Numbered from the stretch's first letter, positions 9,028-17,209 are shown. The stretch is 38,845 nt of DNA from Bacteroidales bacterium (GCA_017525505.1 JAFXSR010000048.1:1-38845); one strand, 5' to 3'. Made by a program: numbers and translations. Notes: generated from the sequence alone by a model not told the origin.

Positions 9028-10562
9028 TTGCAGAACCTTCTTTTTATTTGAAGTGCTTTACCGTACACAAACTGTCTTTCGGCTTTTTTGCAGCCGATGT
9101 ATAGAATTGAAAAAGCAGAACATATGATGCACACAATGGTAATAAGGAAAAACGAAGAAAGATTATCCTGAAGCGAATGCGTTAAGGCAAATGGTATTAC
9201 GGCCGCACAGATGCTGACAATAAACAAGTTAAGTAATACGTTTTTAATAAAATGCAGGACTTTGAGTCTGATATTGTTGCGCAACATATAAAGGCGGGCA
9301 CACAGGCAACAAATAGCAAAGAAGATTGCGACGTAAAGGATGGTTTCAGGCACGCCGCCGGCTTTAAGAAGGATATAGCTTACAGGTAGGTTCATTAATT
9401 GTAATCCTCCTACAACCAGTTGGTAGTTTCGTATTTTACCCGTTGCTTGTTGTGCTGTGATCAGTGGGGTGGATATAGACTCAATCATCGTAAAAACCAG
9501 TGTAAGTTGTACGAATTGAACGGAATGATCGGGTACGTTTTTAAGCCATAGATGCAACAGGAAATCTGTACTTGCCAACACTGGGAGACACAAAACCAAA
9601 AGCATATAATAAGAAAGTCGGCAACCTTGGTATATGAGAGCCATCATATAATCAAAATCTCCACTTGCGTATGATTTCGTTATTTGGGGTTTCAGCGCCG
9701 TGAAAAAATTGTCCACAAAAGAATGCACAGTGTGTAGTACCTGATTTGCCACAGCTCGCGCGGCATTAACCACAGGACCTCCAAATAGGTTTATCAGAAT
9801 ATTACCTCCCTGATTCCGTAGTACTGCAGATGATGAGCCTATCATATTCCATCCTGCAAAACTGAGGATATCTTTCAAGATATTTTTGTCATAAACAAAA
9901 TGCACACGACATTCTTCAAAGTGTTTTCTACAATACCACTGGTATATGGCCTTGATAATAATTTGGACAAGAGAACATAAAAATGCATAAAATATCAGCC
10001 TGTCGGCATGAACAGCCATTACCAAATAACATATCAGCAGTTTCCCTATTCCCTCAATAATACTGATGTATGCGAATGCACTCATCTTTTCATGAGCAAT
10101 AATAGCTGCATTATAGGGCACTGTAACCAGGTTGAAGCAGAAAGTCAATAAAGAGAATTGGAATACCCAATTTGCAGCATGTAATCGGTCGGGGGCAATA
10201 ACCATTTTGTTGTTGACAAACCAAGCACCCACAATTTCGGCTATGATAAGGATGATGAAAGCCATGAACCAGTGTATGAACACTGTAGAAGAAAAAATAG
10301 TATCCAGTTGGGATTTGTTCCCTTTGCCCATGGCGTAGTTGAAAAAGCGGCTGGCTGCACTTGAAAGAGACTTGCTTAAAACACTGAATAGAATAACAAA
10401 ACCTCCAACAACATTGTATGTGCCAAAATCCTCCACGCCCAGAGCTTGCAGGACAACTCTGGAAGTATAAAGCGAGATGACCATGAGGAACATCATTCGC
10501 AAATAGAGCACGAGTGTGTTCTTGGCTATTCTCTTGTTGTTTATGGTGTGTTGGTCTGACAT
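9021..10562 (-). CDS. Wzx-like lipid-linked oligosaccharide flippase
   Basis: A 513-residue polytopic membrane protein of the polysaccharide transporter (MATE/MOP) superfamily with about 12-14 hydrophobic helices. The start, NKRIAKNTLVLYLRMMFLM followed by YTSRVVLQALGVEDFGTYNVVGG (residues 31-53), is the typical Wzx opening. GWNMIGSSSAVLRNQGGNILINLFGG near 240-265 and ANQVLHTVHSFVDNFFTALKPQITK near 275-300 are also typical of the family. It would flip the finished undecaprenyl-PP repeat unit to the periplasm. A 117-bp spacer with no recognised terminator separates it from the upstream initiating transferase, and the visible AT-rich variable block starts about here. Confidence 0.9.
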   Translation of the reverse strand: MSDQHTINNKRIAKNTLVLYLRMMFLMVISLYTSRVVLQALGVEDFGTYNVVGGFVILFSVLSKSLSSAASRFFNYAMGKGNKSQLDTIFSSTVFIHWFMAFIILIIAEIVGAWFVNNKMVIAPDRLHAANWVFQFSLLTFCFNLVTVPYNAAIIAHEKMSAFAYISIIEGIGKLLICYLVMAVHADRLIFYAFLCSLVQIIIKAIYQWYCRKHFEECRVHFVYDKNILKDILSFAGWNMIGSSSAVLRNQGGNILINLFGGPVVNAARAVANQVLHTVHSFVDNFFTALKPQITKSYASGDFDYMMALIYQGCRLSYYMLLVLCLPVLASTDFLLHLWLKNVPDHSVQFVQLTLVFTMIESISTPLITAQQATGKIRNYQLVVGGLQLMNLPVSYILLKAGGVPETILYVAIFFAICCLCARLYMLRNNIRLKVLHFIKNVLLNLFIVSICAAVIPFALTHSLQDNLSSFFLITIVCIICSAFSILYIGCKKAERQFVYGKALQIKRRFCKW

Positions 10563-10679
10563 TTATTCTTAGGATGATCTATTTACAGCATAGCATACCG
10601 ATGTAATAGTCCTTGGCGAATCATTAACTATGTCATCTACAATGTAAGCATGATCTTAAGGATTATGGCAATGATTGTC

Positions 10680-12074
10680 CTAATAGGCATTGGCGTCTCT
10701 ATGGAAGACGGCCTTGATAGTCATCCAGACAATGCGCATGTCAAGCCAGGGACTCCAATGCTGGATATACCAGATGTCACGCTCCACACGGCCTTCCATC
10801 TGCCATAGTTCTGACGTTTCGCCACGGAAGCCGGTCACCTGCGCCCAACCCGTGATACCCGGTTTGACAAAGTGACGTACCATATACTTGTCTATCAGCT
10901 TATCGTATTGCTCGGTATGAGCCAGCATGTGAGGCCGTGGTCCCACGACGCTCATGTTTCCAATCAGCACGTTCCAAAATTGCGGCAACTCGTCAATGTT
11001 GGTCTTGCGCATGAAATCCCCGAAGGGGAACTTGCGAGGGTCGTCCTTGGTGGCCTGCCGGCTGTTCGCCTCTTTATTGACATGCATCGAACGGAACTTG
11101 TAGCAATAGAATTGACGGCCGTCAAGCCCTGTCCGCAGCTGACGGAAAAAGAGCGGCCCGGGACTTTGCCTCTTGACAATCAGTGCGATAACGGGCATCA
11201 GCAATGCGGTGGGAATCAGGAACAGGACGGATAAGAAAATATCCATCAGTCGCTTGAATATCCTGTTCAGCGGATCTTCCAACGGACTGGTGTAGGTGGT
11301 CTGCACTTCGATGTCATCGACCAAAAGGGTCTGCAGGCCAAGCTTCTCCTCGGCAACCGGCACGTAATAGAATTTTGACATAGAGTGATTGCACACGCTT
11401 GCCGTACGCACGATCAAGTCGCGTTCTCTGCTCGACACGCAGAGATAGACCTCATCGCCCAAATGCAGTGACTCGGGGTGGGACAGCAGTGTTTCGAAAT
11501 CGCCGACCGTCCCGTCACTATGCAGTCCTTCTATATAGCCATAGTTGCTGCTCACTCTGTAGCCATACGAAGCGTTGCTGACAAGCTTATGATAGACTCT
11601 CTGCAGCTCCCGGTCTGAACCCACCAGCGTGACACTGCGCGTATTGTAACCCTTTTGGCGCAGACACTTCAATATCCAACGTTCTATGAATCGCAACAGG
11701 ATGAGCATCAGCAACATGACGATGGCCGCACAGAACAACTGCCATCCCAACTGGAAGGTGAAATGGATGGCACGCAGCATCAGATACGAGAGCAGCATCT
11801 GCGTCATGACGAGGAAAGTGCAACGCTGCAGGATGTCATTGGCACCCAAAACGCGTTCGTGGATGACCGTGGGAAAACGCCATTCCGCAATCAGCATCGC
11901 AACCGTGCAAACCATCATAAACACACGCTTCGTTCCTTCACTCCACGTCTCGGAATTTGGAATGAAACGGACAGTCACGAGAAGGAGTGCCCATAAAACA
12001 ACAAAGTCGCTGGCCATCACCAGCAACTTGATGAGTCGGTTGGTATAATTGTTATTCCTTATTCTCACTACCAT
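10680..12074 (-). CDS. Undecaprenyl-phosphate sugar-1-phosphate transferase (WcaJ/WbaP type)
   Basis: A 464-residue polyisoprenyl-phosphate hexose-1-phosphate transferase, which starts repeat-unit synthesis by loading sugar-1-P on undecaprenyl phosphate. The N-terminal third has four or five membrane helices. The middle (about 165-255) is the CoA-binding-like domain of long-form enzymes. The C-terminal catalytic domain starts at KRLMDIFLSVLFLIP (near 272) and contains KRQSPGPLFFRQLRTGLDG, YCYKFRSMHV, DELPQFWNVLIGNMSVVGPRP and VKPGITGWAQVTGFRGET, all hallmark motifs. Length fits the WcaJ class. It lies 158 bp downstream of the Wza-like gene in transcription order. The spacer (12075-12232) holds only a weak 6-bp inverted repeat at 12167-12184. 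Confidence 0.95.
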   Translation of the reverse strand: MVVRIRNNNYTNRLIKLLVMASDFVVLWALLLVTVRFIPNSETWSEGTKRVFMMVCTVAMLIAEWRFPTVIHERVLGANDILQRCTFLVMTQMLLSYLMLRAIHFTFQLGWQLFCAAIVMLLMLILLRFIERWILKCLRQKGYNTRSVTLVGSDRELQRVYHKLVSNASYGYRVSSNYGYIEGLHSDGTVGDFETLLSHPESLHLGDEVYLCVSSRERDLIVRTASVCNHSMSKFYYVPVAEEKLGLQTLLVDDIEVQTTYTSPLEDPLNRIFKRLMDIFLSVLFLIPTALLMPVIALIVKRQSPGPLFFRQLRTGLDGRQFYCYKFRSMHVNKEANSRQATKDDPRKFPFGDFMRKTNIDELPQFWNVLIGNMSVVGPRPHMLAHTEQYDKLIDKYMVRHFVKPGITGWAQVTGFRGETSELWQMEGRVERDIWYIQHWSPWLDMRIVWMTIKAVFHRDANAY

Positions 12075-12232
12075 GGTTCACCATTTTCCACACAATTCGT
12101 GACAGTCTCCATTAAACCATCCGAGGCCGCATTTCCTGTGGTGTACAAAAGGGGTGGATTCGGCCGTCGTGTATAAGCACACGATGCAAAGTGAAACACT
12201 GTGCGTCCACGAGTGGGCAACTTCTGCCGTAG

Positions 12233-13030
12233 TTACTTCAGGATGTTAAAAATCAGCGTGGCAAGGGAAATCAGAACACCTGTCGCAGAAAGTGCCAGAG
12301 TTGTAATCTGACCAATGTTTGCATTCTGAGACTTCACTTTGTTGGGCTCCACATAAATCACATCATTCTGCTGTAGGTAATAGAAAGGTGAATTCACGAT
12401 ATTGGCGTTTGTCAAATCCAGTGTGTGGATAACCTTTCTGCCGTTGGCGTCCTCGCGGATCAGTTTCACACGGTTGCGCACGCCATAAATGGTCAGGTCG
12501 CCTGCCAATGCCAGTGCCTCAAGGATGGTGATTTTCTCGCGAGACACCTGAAAGCTGCCCGGACGGTTCACTTCACCTAATACGGAGACGGAATAGCTTG
12601 ACATGCGAACCGTTACAATTGGCTTCTCGTTTTCATTCAGATATGGCTTGATCTTGTCATGGATAAGTCTTTCACAGGAAGACTTCGTCAGCCCTCCGAC
12701 CTCCAACGTTCCTATCACGGGAAAATCGATGCGGCCTTTGTTATCGACCAGATAAGCCTGCAAAACAGGTTGATTGGTCGTGGAGCGGCTGTTCTGATTA
12801 AAAGTGGTAGGGACAGACAGGTTGAAAGGAGTCGCGGCGTCAGGATCCGTCGTGCTCACCGTGATCGTCAACACGTCTTTTGGCATGATGTGCGCATCAT
12901 ACAACGAATCGCTAACCTCGTAGGTGATGTTCTCGCTATTTTGTAAATAGGCAATCTTTTTTGTGCTGACACAGGAGGATATCAACAATACGGTGACGCA
13001 AAGAATTGCCATTAGGGAATAATGCTTCAT
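12233..13030 (-). CDS. wza: Polysaccharide export lipoprotein (Wza family)
   Basis: A 265-residue Wza/Poly_export family outer-membrane protein. The signal peptide ends in the lipobox ISSC (Cys 20), so it is a lipoprotein. The Poly_export domain, about 45-135, contains IMPKDVLTITVST and YLVDNKGRIDFPVIGTLEVGG. An SLBB domain follows (SVSVLGEVNRPGSFQVSRE near 148-166, then ITILEALALAGDL). The C-terminus ends with one hydrophobic segment (about 238-263), matching the short Bacteroidetes form. It forms the export channel with Wzc. The 5' end was part of an ancient tandem duplication: its first six codons reappear at 15763-15780. Confidence 0.93.
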   Translation of the reverse strand: MKHYSLMAILCVTVLLISSCVSTKKIAYLQNSENITYEVSDSLYDAHIMPKDVLTITVSTTDPDAATPFNLSVPTTFNQNSRSTTNQPVLQAYLVDNKGRIDFPVIGTLEVGGLTKSSCERLIHDKIKPYLNENEKPIVTVRMSSYSVSVLGEVNRPGSFQVSREKITILEALALAGDLTIYGVRNRVKLIREDANGRKVIHTLDLTNANIVNSPFYYLQQNDVIYVEPNKVKSQNANIGQITTLALSATGVLISLATLIFNILK

Positions 13031-13056
13031 ATCTTTTTAGTTTTATAAATATACAC

Positions 13057-13113
13057 TTAAAATTGCCACCAACGTTTTTTCTTAGGAGGGGCTAAACCTA
13101 CTGCAATAGTCCT
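13057..13113 (-). pseudogene. Ghost of the HAD gene between wzc and wza
   Basis: In the wzc-wza spacer the minus strand reads TIAV, then GL, then APPKKKRWWQF and a stop. The first part equals residues 2-5 and the last part equals the final 11 residues of the HAD protein encoded at 15807-16241. The ATG has become AGG and about 130 codons in between are missing. The surrounding DNA (13016-13092 against 15766-15842) is nearly identical. This is the deleted HAD copy of a duplicated segment. Confidence 0.85.
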
Positions 13114-13118
13114 GTATG

Positions 13119-15647
13119 TTATTTTTTAATACTGTCATCATCTTTGTTGGAGTAGTGCGACTCGGCATAGTTGCCGTAGTTGCCATAATGCCCGTAATTG
13201 CCATAACGGCCGTACTTGCCGTACCTGCCATAGCCGTAGTCGTAGCCGTATTTCTTTTTGGACATATCAATGCCATTGAGAATCAGGCATACGTTCTTCA
13301 GTTTCTCCTCCTCCACCAATGTGTTTAACATGTTTATGCTGGCCTTCGGTGTATAATCGGCACGACAGACATAGCAGTTCACGTTGGCGTAGCGGGCGAG
13401 CTGGAGGGTGTCGGTCACCAGACCTACCGGAGCTGTGTCAAGGATAACATAATCATACCGTTGCTTCAGCAGTTCAATAATCTGCCCCATGCTCTTACGC
13501 GCCAGCAGTTCCGCCGGATTTGGGGGGACGGGGCCGGCCAGCATCAGGTCGAGGTTCGCATCCACGCCTGAAGGACGGAGAGCGGTATTAAGGTCAGATT
13601 GCGTCACCTCATCCTTCGCTAACAGCAGACTGATACCGCCCGAGCGGTCTTTCAGGCCGAAAAGACGGCCCAGGGCGGGCTTGCGGATGTCCAAGCCGCA
13701 GAGCACCACTTTCTTGCCCAACAGTGCAAACGACGTTGCCAAGTTTGCTGCCAGAAACGTCTTGCCCTCGCCAGAGGTGCTGGATGTGAACAGGATGACT
13801 TGGTCGTGTTCTTTCATCAGGAACAGGATGTTCGTGCGCATCGAGCGGAAGATTTCGTCGATCTGATTGTTTTTGTTGGCCTGCACCACGATGCCAGCGG
13901 CTGTCTTCGCGCTGTCGCTCGCCATAGGGACATCAGCCACAATCGGCAAACTCGTCAGGTTTTCCACATCCTCATGACCTTCAATGCGAAAACGCATCAA
14001 ATGGAGTACATAGAGCACCAACGACGGGATGCCTATAGCAAGAAATAGCGCAAGCGCAAGAATCAATGATTTCTTGGGACTCACCTTGCCTTCCACTTGG
14101 GGCTCGTCAATCAGCTTGCCCTTGTCGGCCGTGGCGGCCAGTGAGATGCTGTTTTCCTCCCGTTTTTGCAGCAGCAGGAGATAGAGCCCGGATTTCACCT
14201 CCTGCTGACGGCCAATCTGCGTCAGCACACGCTCCTGTTCGGGAGAATTTGCCAATCGGTTCTGGTAGATACCGTATTGATTCTCAATGCCCTGGCGCGT
14301 GATTTCAACGGAACGGTACGCTTGAGTCAGCGCCGTACGGATGGTAGGGCGAAGCTCGTCCAGGGTCTGCGTCAACGTCTGGACTTTAGGAGCTTGCTCG
14401 CTTGCGCTCTTCAGCATACGGTTTCGTTCAAGCACGGCTTGATTAAATTGTGTGATCAACGTCGTCGAAGCGGGATCGGTCAGGCCGATATTGGAGGGGA
14501 TGATTTCGTATTTGTTGGCAGGATTGTCCATAAACTCGCGCAAGTAGTTGATCAGTTGCAACTGGGTGTTCGTTTCCATCAGTTTTGCCGCATACGCGCT
14601 CTCCTCATTAAGCGTCTTGGCGGCATCTAACTGGAGTTGTGTCACGTGATTACGCTTCTTATAGTCTTCCAGTTCCCCCTCTGTAGAACCCAACTCGGCG
14701 TTGATTTTCTCCAAACGTCCGTTGATAAATGCCTCGGTCTTCAGCGCAATCTCATTCTTGTCTTCATTAGCCTGATCATTGTAGCTCTGGACCAACGCTT
14801 TGACAAAGTCTATGGCACGATGTGTGTTGCTGTTCTTAATAGTAATTTTTGCTATGGAAGTCAGTTTCGAAGTCGGTTTCACTTCTATGCTTTTCACATA
14901 TTGTTTTGCGACGTACATCGGAGGTGCCAACGTCACGTACATCGACTTGCCGGATTCAAACTTCTCGAGAGTCAAGGGGTCGGCATTCGCCAAGTTCGAG
15001 CTGACGGTAACGGTGCCCAAGGAAGTTTTCAACGAGACGGGCAGCGCTTTCACCGTGTTCTGGAAACTGTCGCCCTCCTTGCCTTTTCGAAACACCGTCC
15101 CCTGAATGGCATATCCATCCTTAGATTTCGTCACCGTCACGTTCAAAAGGTTGGTAGCCTCCAGCAGTTCCGCATCCATCTGGTTGAGTGCCTCCTGGCT
15201 CAAATCCACATTCACCGGCTGGTGGTTATAGACTTCGGTGTTTTTGACACGACCCTCTATCTGATAAGAAGCGTACAACTTGAGTTTCATAATGGCTTCC
15301 CTGGCAAGGATATGCGATTGCAGAATCTCCACTTCGTTGTCAACCCCCGCCGAATTGGTCATGATGCCGAAATCCGGCATGTTTGCAATCACCTGGCTCA
15401 AGTTTGCACTGGGTCGTTTTTTTTCTTCGTCCTTGACCAGCATCTTCGCACTCACTTCGTAGGTGGGGGTCTTGTAGCGCAAATACACCAAGGCGCCACC
15501 GAGGCAGATCAGTATCGACAACAAGAACCACTGCCAGTTCAGCACCAGTATCTTATAGAGGTTTTGGAAATTGATGGAACTTTTCTGTTCCTCCTTGTCC
15601 AGCATTTCCAGCTCATCTAAAAGAGAATAATTCTTTTCTTCAGACAT
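13119..15647 (-). CDS. wzc: Wzc-type polysaccharide co-polymerase and tyrosine autokinase
   Basis: An 842-residue fused Wzz-BY-kinase of the inner membrane that controls chain length and export through Wza. The first transmembrane helix is near 36-54 (WFLLSILICLGGALVYLRY), followed by a large periplasmic coiled-coil domain with a GNVR-like region, and a second helix near 520-540 (SLILALALFLAIGIPSLVL). The cytoplasmic kinase has Walker A SGEGKT ending at residue 630, Walker A' VVLCGLDIRKP near 650 and Walker B YDYVILDTAPVG near 735. The C-terminal tail (about 800-830) is an exceptionally regular Y-G-x-Y-G series, the autophosphorylated tyrosine cluster. Both ends of this gene are also present as a ghost at 16247-16397. 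The long reverse-strand ORF inside it is a shadow. Confidence 0.95.
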   Translation of the reverse strand: MSEEKNYSLLDELEMLDKEEQKSSINFQNLYKILVLNWQWFLLSILICLGGALVYLRYKTPTYEVSAKMLVKDEEKKRPSANLSQVIANMPDFGIMTNSAGVDNEVEILQSHILAREAIMKLKLYASYQIEGRVKNTEVYNHQPVNVDLSQEALNQMDAELLEATNLLNVTVTKSKDGYAIQGTVFRKGKEGDSFQNTVKALPVSLKTSLGTVTVSSNLANADPLTLEKFESGKSMYVTLAPPMYVAKQYVKSIEVKPTSKLTSIAKITIKNSNTHRAIDFVKALVQSYNDQANEDKNEIALKTEAFINGRLEKINAELGSTEGELEDYKKRNHVTQLQLDAAKTLNEESAYAAKLMETNTQLQLINYLREFMDNPANKYEIIPSNIGLTDPASTTLITQFNQAVLERNRMLKSASEQAPKVQTLTQTLDELRPTIRTALTQAYRSVEITRQGIENQYGIYQNRLANSPEQERVLTQIGRQQEVKSGLYLLLLQKREENSISLAATADKGKLIDEPQVEGKVSPKKSLILALALFLAIGIPSLVLYVLHLMRFRIEGHEDVENLTSLPIVADVPMASDSAKTAAGIVVQANKNNQIDEIFRSMRTNILFLMKEHDQVILFTSSTSGEGKTFLAANLATSFALLGKKVVLCGLDIRKPALGRLFGLKDRSGGISLLLAKDEVTQSDLNTALRPSGVDANLDLMLAGPVPPNPAELLARKSMGQIIELLKQRYDYVILDTAPVGLVTDTLQLARYANVNCYVCRADYTPKASINMLNTLVEEEKLKNVCLILNGIDMSKKKYGYDYGYGRYGKYGRYGNYGHYGNYGNYAESHYSNKDDDSIKK

Positions 15648-15662
15648 ATAATTTTGATTTAT

Positions 15663-15730
15663 GTTTCAAGTTTCAAGTTTCAGGTTTCAGGTTTCAAGTT
15701 TCAGGTTTCAGGTTTCAAGTTTCAGGTTTC
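15663..15730. repeat. Nine-copy 7-bp tandem array in the wzc leader
   Basis: Nine consecutive units of GTTTCAA or GTTTCAG (15663-15725) plus a partial GTTTC lie just upstream of the wzc start. The homologous place at 16420-16433, in the other copy of the duplication, has only two units, so the array expanded after the duplication. A 7-bp unit is out of frame and sits in the untranslated leader. Confidence 0.9.
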
Positions 15731-15780
15731 GATGGGGTGGATATCCTGGACGGATATTTCGGTAGGGAATAGTGCTTCAT
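15722..15780 (-). pseudogene. Duplication breakpoint: wza 5' end joined to upxY 3' end
   Basis: On the minus strand, 15780-15763 reads MKHYSL, the first six codons of wza. At about 15761-15764 the sequence switches to the last codons of upxY (EISVQDIHPIE then one changed codon and the stop, 15760-15722, in another frame). Together they mark the joint of a former tandem duplication whose unit ran from the 3' end of upxY to the 5' end of wza. A 21-codon chimeric reading frame results and is unlikely to matter. Confidence 0.85.
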
Positions 15781-15806
15781 ATCTTTTTAATTTTATAAAT
15801 TTACAC

Positions 15807-16241
15807 TTAAAATTGCCACCAGCGTTTTTTCTTTGGAGGGGCTGTATGGATGATATTCGACTGGGAACGAGCCTCGTCGATGATATCTTGCCAAGTCTGG
15901 TGTTGGCAGATCATCCGGTAGAGGGTGCCCCAGTCGGGAAGTCCGCCGAGGTTGCGGTCGTCGATGAACATATCAGCCTTCAATTTCCGGGAGAAATGCG
16001 GGTTGTTGCCCGTTGTCTCTTCGGGGTAGTCTCGGTTCACGGCGTAGAACTCCAAGCCACGGTCACGGCACCATTGTACCGCCGCATCAAGTAACTCGCC
16101 CTCGCGAACAGACCACAAAATCAATTTGTGACCGTCCTGGTGGAGCATTTTCAAGGTATCGACGGCGAAAGGGATTTCCTCGCCGATATTCGGATATTTA
16201 TGGGTAACGATGGTTCCGTCAAAATCTACTGCAATGGTCAT
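15807..16241 (-). CDS. Small HAD-superfamily protein (BT0820-like)
   Basis: A 144-residue HAD-like hydrolase common in Bacteroidales capsule operons. It opens with the catalytic motif VDFDGTIV (Asp 6 and Asp 8), then LILWSVREGELLDAAVQW (motif II region) and KADMFIDDRNLGG (motif III/IV acidic pair), with no cap domain. The tail PPKKKRWWQF is basic and aromatic. I chose the ATG at 16241. A GTG at 16250 is in frame but overlaps the TGA of the wzc ghost, and the ancestral wzc stop lies 5 bp before this ATG. Substrate is unknown. The gene survives in one copy of the old duplication and is deleted in the other. Confidence 0.85.
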   Translation of the reverse strand: MTIAVDFDGTIVTHKYPNIGEEIPFAVDTLKMLHQDGHKLILWSVREGELLDAAVQWCRDRGLEFYAVNRDYPEETTGNNPHFSRKLKADMFIDDRNLGGLPDWGTLYRMICQHQTWQDIIDEARSQSNIIHTAPPKKKRWWQF

Positions 16242-16246
16242 ATTGG

Positions 16247-16397
16247 TCACTTTTTTATACTGTCATCATTCTTGTTGGAGTAGTGCGACTCGGCATAGTT
16301 GCCGTAGTTGCCATAGGAAATTGATAAAACTTTTCTTTTCCTCTTTGTCCAGCATTTCCAATTCTTCTAAAAGAGAATAATTCTTTTCTTCAGACAT
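16247..16397 (-). pseudogene. Ghost of a second wzc (both ends only)
   Basis: The minus strand starts with MSEEKNYSLLEELEMLD and runs to INF, matching the first 27 codons of the intact wzc with a few changes. At about 16315 it jumps to the end of the gene (NYGNYAESHYSNK then DDSIKK and TGA, in a shifted frame). About 790 codons are missing, including the whole kinase. The flanks match 15575-15680 and 13127-13186. It ends 5 bp before the HAD start, showing the ancestral order wzc then HAD. Confidence 0.9.
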
Positions 16398-16429
16398 ATG
16401 ATTTTGATTTATGTTTTATGTTTCAAGTT

Positions 16430-17044
16430 TCAGGGTTCGATGGGGCGGATGTCCTGGACGGATATTTCTATGAGGACGTAGTTCCTTTCGCCCATCTCCA
16501 TTTTCAAAACAATATAGGAAGTGTTTTCGATTCGTGCCAACTCTCCTTTGAGCCCTATCAGCGGGCCACGCATGATCTCGATCTTCTGCCCCAGTGAAAG
16601 CTCCTGGGTGGTAATCATTACCGGGTTGGGGGCGTTGTCCAAGACATACTGCAGCTGTTGCATCTCGGTGTCGCGGATGTATGCGAAAACCCGCTTCCCC
16701 TTTTCCCGGTTGGAGGCCGCCCTGTTGATCATGAAACGGTAAATGCTGGAGTTTTCCAGAAGGATATTCCAGAGATTGTCTTCTGTTGTACGGATAAAAA
16801 TTTTACCAGGGATGACAATTCTCTCGACTTCCCTGCGATTTCGACTCGCATAAACCTTGGTTTCTTTCATACTCGCCACATAGACCTCGTACCTCTTTTC
16901 AAGTGATTTACGGATAGCCCGTTCCTTCGTGGGTTTGCATTCGCCTATGTACCACTTTTCGTCAGGCACTGCAATGCTTGAGTCTTTTGGAAACTCTGCT
17001 GATTTAGGTTTGTTATTTCCGGAAATTATTGACCCCGTAGCCAC
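16430..17044 (-). CDS. UpxY-family transcription antiterminator (NusG-like)
   Basis: A 204-residue NusG paralogue that in Bacteroidales loads on RNA polymerase in the operon leader and allows transcription of the long capsule operon. The NusG N-terminal domain covers about 30-145 (KWYIGECKPTKERAIRKSLE, then VERIVIPGKIFIRT). The KOW region is near 150-198, with LSLGQKIEIMRGPLIGLKGELARIE in shortened form. The start is a GTG at 17044; no in-frame ATG lies near it. An AAAGGAG purine run at 17060-17066 is too far upstream for a normal ribosome site. It is the first gene of the operon, about 250 nt after the promoter. No UpxZ partner gene follows. Its last 12 codons are duplicated at 15722-15760. 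Confidence 0.9.
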   Translation of the reverse strand: MATGSIISGNNKPKSAEFPKDSSIAVPDEKWYIGECKPTKERAIRKSLEKRYEVYVASMKETKVYASRNRREVERIVIPGKIFIRTTEDNLWNILLENSSIYRFMINRAASNREKGKRVFAYIRDTEMQQLQYVLDNAPNPVMITTQELSLGQKIEIMRGPLIGLKGELARIENTSYIVLKMEMGERNYVLIEISVQDIRPIEP

Positions 17045-17209
17045 AGAAATAAAAACACACTCCTTTCGGCAGTTGTTCTTAAATGTAAAATATAATTGAA
17101 CGGCGAGGGGGACTGGATATTCACCATCCTCCCTCCGGATACGGCAACGCCAGAGCCTTTATGCAGATTTGCATGGCCTGACTTCGCTGCTTTAGGATCT
17201 TTTTGATTC

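Noticed and set aside
12167..12184. Hairpin TCGTGT-ATAAGC-ACACGA in the wza to sugar transferase spacer as a terminator
   Set aside because: The stem is only 6 bp with no T-run on the transcribed strand, and termination there would cut off the rest of the operon.
14637..15620. A 327-codon reading frame on the plus strand opposite wzc
   Set aside because: The minus strand encodes a full-length, motif-complete Wzc over the same bases; the antisense frame has no recognisable domain, promoter or start context and its composition is a by-product of wzc codon use.
16250..16250. GTG start three codons upstream for the HAD gene
   Set aside because: It overlaps the TGA of the wzc ghost, and the ATG at 16241 gives the usual family N-terminus (catalytic Asp at residue 6).
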